In this document: piece after piece, positions 1 to 6,061 of the stretch
Layout of the letters: the number at the start of each line of letters is the position of its first letter
How positions within the stretch are numbered: position 1 is the first letter of the stretch
Assembly: GCA_903864485.1 (NCBI GenBank)
Contig: CAIPGD010000093.1
Span: 1 to 10,512 of the forward strand
DNA length: 10,512 nt
Source of the DNA: an uncultured bacterium
GTDB lineage: Bacteria; Pseudomonadota; Gammaproteobacteria; Burkholderiales; Burkholderiaceae_E
Reading direction: 5' to 3'
The notes under the pieces: model-generated
Told to the model about the DNA's origin: nothing
The model's input: only the letters and a program-made list of their open reading frames with translations
The model's database searches: none
Program-made: the position numbers and the translations under genes

Positions 1-796
1 GGCGGCGCTGCGCAATCGGCAGCCAAGCCTTTATAAAACCGTTACCAACTGCTTGGGTTAAGGCAAATGCGGTGGCGAAATCAGGTTCGGCGAGATCATC
101 AAAAAAGATGCCACCGATACCGCGGGGCTCACCCCGATGTTTCAGGAAAAAATAATCATCGCACCAAGCCTTGAAGCGCGGATAGGTTTCCGCGCCAAAG
201 GGTTGGAGTGCCTCCGCACAGGTTCGATGAAAGTGGGCCGCATCTTCTTCAAAACCGTAGTACGGCGTGAGATCCATGCCACCACCAAACCACCAAATCG
301 GTTGTTCGCCAGACCCTTCGATGGGTTGAGCCACAAAAAACCGAACGTTCAGATGCACGGTTGGGATAAACGGATTACGGGGATGCAGAACCAGCGAAAC
401 CCCCATCGCTTCCCAATGTCGCCCGACCAACTGCGGCCGCGCCGCCGTGGCCGAGGGTGGCAAACGCGTCCCAGAAACATTCGAAAATCCAATGCCGCCA
501 CGTTCGAGCAGAGCACCGCCCTCGAGAATGCAGGTCAGTCCGCCACCACCGGTCAGCGCCGGTTTTTCCGTTTGTTGTGATTGTTGTGATTCTTGTGATG
601 GTTCTGACTTGGCCGCGTTTTCGCGCTGCCAGTGGTCTTCCCGAAAGCGACTGCCGTCCTCGTTTTCGAGGGCGCTCACGATCTGGCGTTGCAATCCAAC
701 CAACCAGGTTCGAACCGCGGCGGAATCGACGGCGCCGGTATCGACGGTGCCCGCATCGACGGCGCCCGTATAGGTGGAATGGGTGTGGTTGTTCAT
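1..796 (-). CDS. hemF: Oxygen-dependent coproporphyrinogen III oxidase (HemF), C-terminus cut off by window edge
   Basis: HemF catalyses the O2-dependent oxidative decarboxylation of coproporphyrinogen III to protoporphyrinogen IX in heme synthesis, as a cytoplasmic homodimer. The 265 visible residues include the family core: GGGG near 83-86, LEGGALLERGG (91-101), HPRNPFIPTVHLNVRFF (138-154), WWFGGGMDLTPYYGFEED (168-185), HFHR (188-191), WCDDYFFLKHRGEPRGIGG (211-229) and FFDDL (231-235). The conserved histidines at 138, 148, 190 and 220 are present. The rest of the C-terminal domain lies beyond base 1. The ATG at 796-794 is 2 nt after the purD stop, with no strong Shine-Dalgarno, so coupling to purD is likely. 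Two segments look unlike typical HemF: a repetitive N-terminus (about 10-29) and a Ser/Gln-rich insertion (about 60-82) between WQRE and the GGGG motif. The reading frame is intact, and identity is essentially certain. Confidence 0.97.
   Translation of the reverse strand, partial: MNNHTHSTYTGAVDAGTVDTGAVDSAAVRTWLVGLQRQIVSALENEDGSRFREDHWQRENAAKSEPSQESQQSQQTEKPALTGGGGLTCILEGGALLERGGIGFSNVSGTRLPPSATAARPQLVGRHWEAMGVSLVLHPRNPFIPTVHLNVRFFVAQPIEGSGEQPIWWFGGGMDLTPYYGFEEDAAHFHRTCAEALQPFGAETYPRFKAWCDDYFFLKHRGEPRGIGGIFFDDLAEPDFATAFALTQAVGNGFIKAWLPIAQRR
573..608 (-). repeat. 9-bp tandem repeat encoding a Ser/Gln-rich insert in HemF
   Basis: On the plus strand, two identical units (TGTTGTGAT at 573-581 and 582-590) are followed by a one-mismatch unit (TCTTGTGAT, 591-599) and a degenerate one (GGTTCTGAC). 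Read on the minus strand they encode SEPSQESQQSQQ (residues 64-75). The segment lies between the conserved WQRE and GGGG motifs, where E. coli HemF has almost no spacer. It is probably a slippage-derived surface loop. Confidence 0.75.
725..769 (-). repeat. Three in-frame 15-bp tandem repeats in the 5' end of hemF
   Basis: Three consecutive 15-bp units encode TGAVD, AGTVD and TGAVD (HemF residues 10-24), followed by a decayed fourth unit (SAAVR). The shared core on the minus strand is GGC(G/A)CCGTCGAT. The units lengthen the poorly conserved N-terminal arm before the first helix (WLVGLQRQI), so they are probably neutral for catalysis. Confidence 0.75.
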
Positions 797-798
797 CG

Positions 799-2112
799 TT
801 AGAGTGCCCGGTATCCAATATCTCGACGCATTTGCAGGCCGTCGAAATCGAGGTGCTCAATGGCGGCGTAGACGCGCTCGCGCGCCTCGCGAACGGAATC
901 GCCCAGTGCGGTCACGCACAAGACCCGTCCGCCGCTGGTCAACACCTGATCCTGGTCGGATTGTGTGCCCGCATGAAACGCGATTACGCCAGGGGCGAGT
1001 GTATTGCTCGCGAGCGGCAGGCCATGGATCGGGTCACCCTTGCGGGGCGACTCCGGGTAGCCGGCGGCGGCGAGAACAACACCCAACGCCACTTGTGGGT
1101 TCCACTGCGCGCTTACCTGATCGAGTCGGCCGTCGATCCCGGCCTCAAGCAGCTCTACCAGGTCGGACTGCAGGCGCGCCATGATCGGTTGTGTCTCAGG
1201 GTCGCCCAGTCGGCAGTTGAACTCGAGCGTTTTGACCTGTCCCTCGGGGTCGATCATTAGCCCCGCATACAGAAATCCTGTGTAGGGAATCCCGTCGGCC
1301 GCCATCCCGCGAATCGCGGGCAGGATGATTTCGCGAAGCGCGCGTTCATGCACCGCGGGTGTAACGACCGGAGCCGGGGAATACGCGCCCATCCCACCTG
1401 TATTCGGGCCCTGATCCCCGTCGCGCAGACGCTTGTGGTCCTGGCTGGGCGCCAATGCGAGGACATGCTCGCCATCTGCCAGAACGATGAAGCTGGCTTC
1501 TTCGCCGGCCAGAAATGATTCGATCACGACCCGCGAACCGGCCCCCCCCAACCGATTGCCCACCAACATCTCATCGATCGCCGCATGCGCTTCGGCCAGA
1601 GTCTGCGCGACCACAACCCCTTTACCTGCCGCCAGACCGTCGGCCTTGATGACAATTGGAGCACCTTCGCGATCGACATACGCGTGCGCCGCCGCAGCAT
1701 CGGTAAAGGTGCCATACGCCGCCGTCGGAATGCCGTGCCGCGTCATGAAGGCCTTGGCAAAGTCCTTCGAGCTTTCCAACTGGGCCGCCGCCGCGGTGGG
1801 CCCAAAAATGCGCAACCCGCGTGATCGAAATGCGTCAACGATGCCGGCCGCCAAGGGCCCCTCGGGGCCGACCACGGTGAGTGCGATGCCTTCCGCCTCA
1901 ACGAGCGCGACGAGGGCCGAAATGCCTTCGGGGCTCGAACCATCGATCGGGACATTGATCAGCCTGGGCTCCCGGGCGGTCCCACCGTTACCGGGGGCCA
2001 CAAAAACCGACTGAACGCGCGGGGATTGCAAAAGTCGCCAGGCGATTGCGTGCTCGCGTCCCCCGCCCCCGACGACCAGGATCTTGAGTCCGCCATTGGA
2101 CAGTTCAGGCAT
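799..2112 (-). CDS. purD: Phosphoribosylamine-glycine ligase (GAR synthetase)
   Basis: PurD joins glycine to 5-phosphoribosylamine using ATP to make glycinamide ribonucleotide, the second step of de novo purine synthesis, in the cytoplasm. The 437-residue length is normal. The N-terminal domain has the GGGGREHA loop (15-22) and VGPEGPLAAG (81-90). The ATP-grasp region begins near SSKDFAK (114-120) and has KADGLAAGKGVVV (156-168), GEEAS (203-207), DHKRLRDGDQGPNTGGMGAYSP (225-246, continuous) and the family signature FNCRLGDPETQ (298-308). The ATG overlaps the yebC stop by one base (TGATG), and the stop lies 2 nt before hemF, so all three are probably co-transcribed and translationally coupled. 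The start adds about eight residues (PELSNGGL) before the usual KILVVGGGG beginning. No defect is visible. Confidence 0.98.
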   Translation of the reverse strand: MPELSNGGLKILVVGGGGREHAIAWRLLQSPRVQSVFVAPGNGGTAREPRLINVPIDGSSPEGISALVALVEAEGIALTVVGPEGPLAAGIVDAFRSRGLRIFGPTAAAAQLESSKDFAKAFMTRHGIPTAAYGTFTDAAAAHAYVDREGAPIVIKADGLAAGKGVVVAQTLAEAHAAIDEMLVGNRLGGAGSRVVIESFLAGEEASFIVLADGEHVLALAPSQDHKRLRDGDQGPNTGGMGAYSPAPVVTPAVHERALREIILPAIRGMAADGIPYTGFLYAGLMIDPEGQVKTLEFNCRLGDPETQPIMARLQSDLVELLEAGIDGRLDQVSAQWNPQVALGVVLAAAGYPESPRKGDPIHGLPLASNTLAPGVIAFHAGTQSDQDQVLTSGGRVLCVTALGDSVREARERVYAAIEHLDFDGLQMRRDIGYRAL

Positions 2113-2837
2113 CAGGACAGTTCCGCATTGGTGAAAACATCCTGGACGTCATCCAGGTTTTCGATCACGTCGAGCAGCTTTTGCATCCGCTCCGCATCAT
2201 CGCCACTCAAAGCGGTCGAGGTTTCAGGGCGCATGGTGAGGACCCCGATTTCGGCGTGCAGCCCAGCCGCTTGCAGGGCGTCCCGCACGGCCGAAAACTG
2301 CGCCGGCTCACACAACACTTCGAGGCCGCCTTCCTCATCAGGGATGACATCGTCCGCGCCTGCCTCGAGAGCGACTTCAAGCAATCGGTCTTCGGTCACG
2401 GTACCGGGCGCAAAGAGAAACTGACCGCAATGGCGAAACAAGAACGCGACCGATCCATCGGTGCCGAGATTGCCGCCATATTTGGCGAAGGCATGCCGAA
2501 CTTCAGCCACTGTTCGCGTCCGGTTGTCGGTCAGGCAGTCGACGATCACGGCCGCGCCGCCGATGCCGTATCCTTCGTACCGAATTTCGATGTAGTCAAC
2601 GCCATCGAGCTGCCCCGAGCCCCGTTGAACCGCCTTGGTGACGGTGTCCTTGGGCATGTTGGCATCGGAGGCTTTGTCCATCGCCAAGCGCAGCCTGGGA
2701 TTGACGCTCACGTCCGATCCGCCGAGTTTCGCGGCGACAGTGATTTCTTTGATCAGGCGCGTAAAGAGCTTGCCGCGCCGTTCATCCTGGCGCCCCTTGC
2801 GGTGCTGGATGTTTGCCCACTTGGAATGACCAGCCAT
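2112..2837 (-). CDS. yebC: YebC/PmpR family translation-associated or regulatory factor
   Basis: This is a complete 241-residue member of the YebC/PmpR/TACO1 family. It opens with the hallmark MAGHSKWANIQHRKGRQD and continues with NPRLRLAMDKA (46-56), RYEGYGIGGAAVIVDCLTDN (about 85-104), RTRTVAEVRHAFAKYGGNLG and, near the C-terminus, GDDAERMQKLLDVIENLDDVQ. Bacterial members were long annotated as DNA-binding regulators. Mitochondrial TACO1 and recent bacterial work instead link the family to translation through proline-rich or otherwise difficult sequences, so the generic name 'transcriptional regulator' should be used with care. GAGGAAA (2854-2848) lies 10 nt before the ATG and is a plausible if distant ribosome binding site. 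It is the first gene of a yebC-purD-hemF operon, divergent from the yjgR-like gene. Confidence 0.97.
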   Translation of the reverse strand: MAGHSKWANIQHRKGRQDERRGKLFTRLIKEITVAAKLGGSDVSVNPRLRLAMDKASDANMPKDTVTKAVQRGSGQLDGVDYIEIRYEGYGIGGAAVIVDCLTDNRTRTVAEVRHAFAKYGGNLGTDGSVAFLFRHCGQFLFAPGTVTEDRLLEVALEAGADDVIPDEEGGLEVLCEPAQFSAVRDALQAAGLHAEIGVLTMRPETSTALSGDDAERMQKLLDVIENLDDVQDVFTNAELS

Positions 2838-2869
2838 AGCGGATGCATTTCCTCAATGAAAAGCACAAA

Positions 2870-2897
2870 ATTCTAGCATCGGTCGGAAATCGGTCGA
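2870..2897 (-). promoter_or_regulatory. Candidate sigma70 promoter for yebC-purD-hemF
   Basis: On the minus strand, TAGAAT (2875-2870, 5 of 6 to TATAAT) is preceded at a 16-bp spacing by TCGACC (2897-2892, 4 of 6 to TTGACA). Transcription would begin near 2863, giving a leader of about 25 nt that contains the GAGGAAA ribosome binding site. The position is right, but the match was made by eye and is only moderate. Confidence 0.45.
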
Positions 2898-2911
2898 AAG
2901 TCGGTCAGAAC
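2879..2911. repeat. Three 11-bp direct repeats between yebC and the yjgR-like gene
   Basis: TCGGTCGGAAA (2879-2889), TCGGTCGAAAG (2890-2900) and TCGGTCAGAAC (2901-2911) are contiguous and share TCGGTC. The period is about one helical turn, and the middle unit covers the proposed yebC -35 element. This could be an operator for a protein binding one DNA face repeatedly, or a chance small tandem duplication. Confidence 0.6.
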
Positions 2912-2937
2912 CCTCGCCCTGAATCACTGGACACCGC

Positions 2938-4563
2938 ATGACAAACGCCCTTTCGAACCCGATTGTTGAGACAACAGACCCCGTTGCCGCGTTGCCGATC
3001 GTCAGAGTGCTGGACCATGAGATCGGGTTATTGCCTGCATTTGCCAATCGTCATGGACTCATTACCGGCGCAACAGGGACCGGGAAAACCGTCACGCTGC
3101 AACGGATGGCTGAGCGATTGAGCCGCGCGGGCGTTCCGGTTTTTATGGCAGACGTCAAAGGTGACTTGACGGGGATGTCGATGCCAGGCGCTGAGTCGCC
3201 GAAGTTTCGAGAGCGTTGCCAGCGACTGGGTATTCCACTGCCGCGGTTTGCGGCATGTCCGGTGGCACTTTGGGATGTTTTTGGTCAGTCGGGTCACCCG
3301 TTGCGTGCCACGATTTCCGACATGGGGCCATTGTTGCTCGCCCGAATGATGGGGCTGAACGAGACCCAGACGGGTGTTCTGCAACTGGTTTTTCGGGTTG
3401 CCGATGACGGCGGCTTATTGCTGCTCGACACCAAAGATCTGCGCGCCATGCTGATCCATGTGGCCGAGCATGCCGAGTCACTTCGGACTCAGTACGGCAA
3501 TGTCTCGAGCGCATCCGTCGGTGCGATCCAGCGCAGCCTGCTGAGCCTGGACGAGCAGGGCGGTGATCAGTTTTTTGGCGAGCCGATGCTGGACCTGGAC
3601 GATTTGCTGCGTACCGATGATCGGGGCCGGGGCGTCGTGAACATTCTTGCAGCTGACCGGTTGCTGCAGGCGCCGCGCCTTTATGCGACGTTCCTGCTCT
3701 GGTTGCTCTCGGAGCTTTTCGAGCAACTGCCTGAGGTTGGCGATCTTGATCAGCCGTTATTGGTGTTCTTCTTCGACGAGGCGCACCTGCTGTTTGATGG
3801 CGCATCGCCCGCACTGGTCGAGAAGATTGAGCAGGTCGTGCGATTGATTCGTTCCAAGGGCGTTGGCGTTTATTTTGTGACCCAGAACCCATTGGATGTT
3901 CCCGAGTCGGTGCTCGGGCAACTGGGCAATCGGGTCCAGCATGCCTTGCGCGCGTTCACGCCACGCGATCAGAAAGCCGTTCGGGTAGCGGCTGAGACCT
4001 TACGGGCCAATCCCGCGTTTGATGCGACGGTCGCCATTACCGAATTGGGGGTGGGCGAGGCTTTGGTGTCCTTCCTTGATGAGCAGGGTCGGCCGACTCC
4101 GGTCGAGCGCGGGTTTGTGTTGCCTCCTTCTTCGCGAATCGGGCCCTTGACCGAGACCGAGCGGGCTCAGATCCTCGCAGCGTCGGCCTTGGCCGGGAAA
4201 TACGAAGCGGCTGTCGACCGTGAAAGCGCCTACGAGCGTCTTCGGCAAAGGGCGGGCGCAGGCCCGACTGCTTCGACTCAATCGACGCAATCGACGCAAT
4301 CGACTCAATCAACGCAACCGGAGTCGTGGTCGGATCGTTTGTTTGATCGAGGCAATGGGGGTGCTAGTGCGGGTGCCAGTGCGGGTGCCAGTGCCAGTGC
4401 GGCCGCTAGTGTGGCCGCCAGTGTGGCTGGCTCACTGCTCGGAGCGGTCGCGCGGAGTGCCGTTCGAACGATCGGTTCGCAAATCGGTCGTGAGATTGTC
4501 CGTGGAGTTCTGGGCGGAATTTTGGGTGGGAACCTCGGTGGTGGCGGTCGTCGACGGCGTTGA
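2938..4563 (+). CDS. HerA-like ATPase of the DUF853 (YjgR) family
   Basis: A 541-residue P-loop ATPase resembling E. coli YjgR (DUF853, helicase HerA-like). Walker A is GATGTGKT (44-51), just after NRHGLITG; FMADVKGDLTGM (69-80) is a strong family block. Walker B is LLVFFFDEAHLLFD (274-287), followed by IRSKGVGVYFVTQNPLDVP (304-322) and the arginine-bearing segment RAFTPRDQKAVR (338-349). The C-terminal SAVRTIGSQIGREIVRG (507-523) is also family-like. Between about 440 and 498 lies a low-complexity linker: five STQ units, then Ala/Gly/Ser repeats, which accounts for much of the excess over the roughly 500-residue E. coli protein. The substrate and role of the family are unknown; HerA kinship suggests a ring-shaped DNA translocase. 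The ATG is chosen for position, as no good ribosome binding site is visible. The last 132 bp overlap the convergent membrane-protein gene. Confidence 0.93.
   Translation: MTNALSNPIVETTDPVAALPIVRVLDHEIGLLPAFANRHGLITGATGTGKTVTLQRMAERLSRAGVPVFMADVKGDLTGMSMPGAESPKFRERCQRLGIPLPRFAACPVALWDVFGQSGHPLRATISDMGPLLLARMMGLNETQTGVLQLVFRVADDGGLLLLDTKDLRAMLIHVAEHAESLRTQYGNVSSASVGAIQRSLLSLDEQGGDQFFGEPMLDLDDLLRTDDRGRGVVNILAADRLLQAPRLYATFLLWLLSELFEQLPEVGDLDQPLLVFFFDEAHLLFDGASPALVEKIEQVVRLIRSKGVGVYFVTQNPLDVPESVLGQLGNRVQHALRAFTPRDQKAVRVAAETLRANPAFDATVAITELGVGEALVSFLDEQGRPTPVERGFVLPPSSRIGPLTETERAQILAASALAGKYEAAVDRESAYERLRQRAGAGPTASTQSTQSTQSTQSTQPESWSDRLFDRGNGGASAGASAGASASAAASVAASVAGSLLGAVARSAVRTIGSQIGREIVRGVLGGILGGNLGGGGRRRR
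4273..4317 (+). repeat. Five 9-bp tandem repeats encoding (STQ)5 in the DUF853 protein
   Basis: Five contiguous 9-bp units of the form TC(G/A)AC(T/G)CAA encode STQ five times (residues 446-460). They differ almost only at synonymous third positions. The segment is predicted to be a flexible hydrophilic linker between the ATPase core and the C-terminal helix. Confidence 0.85.
4360..4431 (+). repeat. Degenerate 12-bp repeats encoding an Ala/Gly/Ser-rich linker in the DUF853 protein
   Basis: Imperfect 12-bp units of the GGTGCCAGTGCG type encode GASA, GASA and GASA, then degenerate to ASAAASVAASVAG (residues 475-498). This follows the STQ array after a short spacer (PESWSDRLFDRGNG). It is in frame and keeps the conserved C-terminal segment intact. 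Confidence 0.75.
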
Positions 4564-4968
4564 TTGTGATAACCGCGCCAGCCCTCGGCTGAGCAAGCCC
4601 GTCGCGATCAACACCACGATCACCGAGGAAAGGGGTGCGGGGCGAAACGGCGCATCCGCTGGCACCACGGCGCCTGCGCCTGCGCCCTGAACGATGTGCA
4701 ACGCGCAGATCAGCCAGAGCGCTGCCTGGAGATCCGAGCGTGCCGCATCGTTCGCTTGGCCGTGCACCACGCGCCATCCGCCCCAGAGCGCCACTGCAGC
4801 CTGAGTCCCCGCAATGAGCCACATAAACAGCGTCAGTTTGGGCCACCAGGGCGTCGGATAGTCAACGCTCTGAAAGGCCTCCGACAAGCCCGATAGCGCG
4901 ACCTGAGCGTGGATCAGGACGATGGCCGTCAGGGTCAGCGCGGCGGTGGCGAGGCTTCGAATCAGCAT
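4432..4968 (-). CDS. Unrecognised small membrane protein with four predicted helices
   Basis: I do not recognise this 178-residue protein. It shows four hydrophobic segments: about 6-26 (LATAALTLTAIVLIHAQVAL), 44-64 (KLTLFMWLIAGTQAAVALWGG), 80-102 and 112-131 (LSSVIVVLIATGLLSRGLAR). The loop after the first helix contains the aromatic motif YPTPWWP (37-43). The last 43 residues (136-178) are polar and Thr/Ser/Asn-rich, and lie entirely opposite the 3' end of the DUF853 gene. The membrane pattern and absence of a better frame in 4564-4968 support a real gene. No clear ribosome binding site precedes the ATG at 4968. A later start would cut into helix 1. Function cannot be assigned. Confidence 0.72.
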   Translation of the reverse strand: MLIRSLATAALTLTAIVLIHAQVALSGLSEAFQSVDYPTPWWPKLTLFMWLIAGTQAAVALWGGWRVVHGQANDAARSDLQAALWLICALHIVQGAGAGAVVPADAPFRPAPLSSVIVVLIATGLLSRGLARLSQSTPSTTATTEVPTQNSAQNSTDNLTTDLRTDRSNGTPRDRSEQ

Positions 4969-5069
4969 GGATGTGCGAAAGGGTGAGTAGAGCTCATTGT
5001 GCCGCGCGAATCGCCATTGCGTCGATCTGGGCTAGCATCGGTGGTTTTGGTTTCAGGGTGAGATCGCTT

Positions 5070-6041
5070 TTGCAAGCCCGCGCCGAACCGGTCCAGCGCC
5101 GGCGATTTCTGACCGGTCTAGGGCTCGGTCTGCTGGGATCGATTCTTTTTTCGGGCAAAGCCATCATCGTCAAACTGGCCTATCGACATGGTGTCGATGC
5201 GGTCGTTTTGATCGCGTTGCGCATGTGCGTTGCCCTGCCATTTTTTGTCGCCGTGGCCTGGTGGCAGTCGCGAATCGTTGCGTCGACGAAGCAACCGTCG
5301 CGGTGGCTGCCCGGAGATGGTTGGCGAGTCATCGGTCTGGGTTTGACCGGCTATTACGCGGCCAGCTATCTCGATTTTTTGGGTCTGCAATACATTTCAG
5401 CCGCGCTTGAGCGGGTCATTCTGTATCTGAACCCCACGATGGTCCTGCTGCTTTCGGTGGCTTTGGGGGGCAAGCGCCCGAGCCCGCGAGAGCTCATTGC
5501 TTTGGCTGTGGCCTACGCGGGGGTCCTGGTGGTTTTTGGGCATGACTTGATGACCGTTCCGCTCGCGCGGTCGGATGGTGGGCTGGGCGGTGGGTTGGAT
5601 GGAGAGTTCAAAGCCGTCATGATCGGGGCGGCCCTCGTGATCAGCAGCGCATTCTCGTATGCGATTTATCTGGTTGCCGGAGGCCAGCTGGTCGCTCGAG
5701 TGGGCTCCTTGCGATTAACCGCCTGGGCCAGTATCGTCGCCTCGATTGCCTGCATTGGCCAGGCGCTTTTGATTAGTCCGGAGACACTCTGGACCCAGGC
5801 GACTCAGGTTTACTGGCTATCGCTTCTCAATGGGACTGCGTGTACCGTGCTTCCCGTGTTTCTGGTCATGATGGCGATTGAGCGATTAGGCTCGCGGGTC
5901 GCTTCTCAAATCGGCATGATCGGGCCGGTATCGACGATTGTGATGGCGGCCCTGATCCTCGATGAGGGGATCGGTGTTGCACAATTGGCAGGAACTGGGG
6001 TGGTACTCGTCGCGGTCTGGATGTTGAGCCGATCGCGTTGA
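5070..6041 (+). CDS. EamA/DMT-superfamily transporter (drug/metabolite permease)
   Basis: An inner-membrane carrier of the ten-helix drug/metabolite transporter superfamily, built as two EamA repeats of about five helices each. The first repeat starts at RRRFLTGLGLGLLGSILFSG and includes LRMCVALPFF and YISAALERVILYLNPTMVLL, a typical EamA block. A glycine-rich loop (near 5565-5615) separates it from the second, which ends with RVASQIGMIGPVSTIVMAAL and LILDEGIG followed by a final helix. Substrate cannot be predicted. The frame is open from an ATG at 4971, but that lies 2 bp from the divergent gene and lacks a ribosome binding site. I prefer TTG at 5070 (GGGTGAG 7 nt upstream), giving 323 residues; GTG at 5058 is another option. 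It heads a four-gene operon. Confidence 0.92.
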   Translation: MQARAEPVQRRRFLTGLGLGLLGSILFSGKAIIVKLAYRHGVDAVVLIALRMCVALPFFVAVAWWQSRIVASTKQPSRWLPGDGWRVIGLGLTGYYAASYLDFLGLQYISAALERVILYLNPTMVLLLSVALGGKRPSPRELIALAVAYAGVLVVFGHDLMTVPLARSDGGLGGGLDGEFKAVMIGAALVISSAFSYAIYLVAGGQLVARVGSLRLTAWASIVASIACIGQALLISPETLWTQATQVYWLSLLNGTACTVLPVFLVMMAIERLGSRVASQIGMIGPVSTIVMAALILDEGIGVAQLAGTGVVLVAVWMLSRSR

Positions 6042-6050
6042 TTGAGCATA

Positions 6051-6054
6051 GGAG
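6051..6054 (+). promoter_or_regulatory. Ribosome binding site setting the SDR start at 6062
   Basis: GGAG, 7 nt before ATG 6062, favours that start over the in-frame TTG at 6038, which overlaps the end of the transporter gene and has no such site. Confidence 0.8.
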
Positions 6055-6061
6055 AACTGAA

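Noticed and set aside
457..1260. Long plus-strand open frame opposite hemF and purD
   Set aside because: It is a high-GC shadow: rich in Arg, Pro and Cys with no domain, and both genes on the opposite strand match their families throughout.
2181..2876. Plus-strand open frame opposite yebC
   Set aside because: It is antisense to a fully conserved yebC and has no recognisable features.
2842..2880. GATGC/GCATC inverted repeat in the yebC upstream region
   Set aside because: Arms of 5 bp separated by 29 bp are expected by chance.
3155..3892. Minus-strand open frame opposite the DUF853 gene
   Set aside because: It covers the Walker A to Walker B region of a clear ATPase. Its translation is low-complexity Arg/Pro/Ala/Ser typical of a shadow frame.
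2938..4563. HerA-type anti-phage defence system
   Set aside because: Defence HerA proteins come with SIR2, DUF4297 or nuclease partners. None is present, and the sequence belongs to the widespread DUF853/YjgR type.
4670..4688. Short GCGCCT direct repeat
   Set aside because: It simply encodes the GAGAGA stretch in the membrane protein and is too short to mean more.
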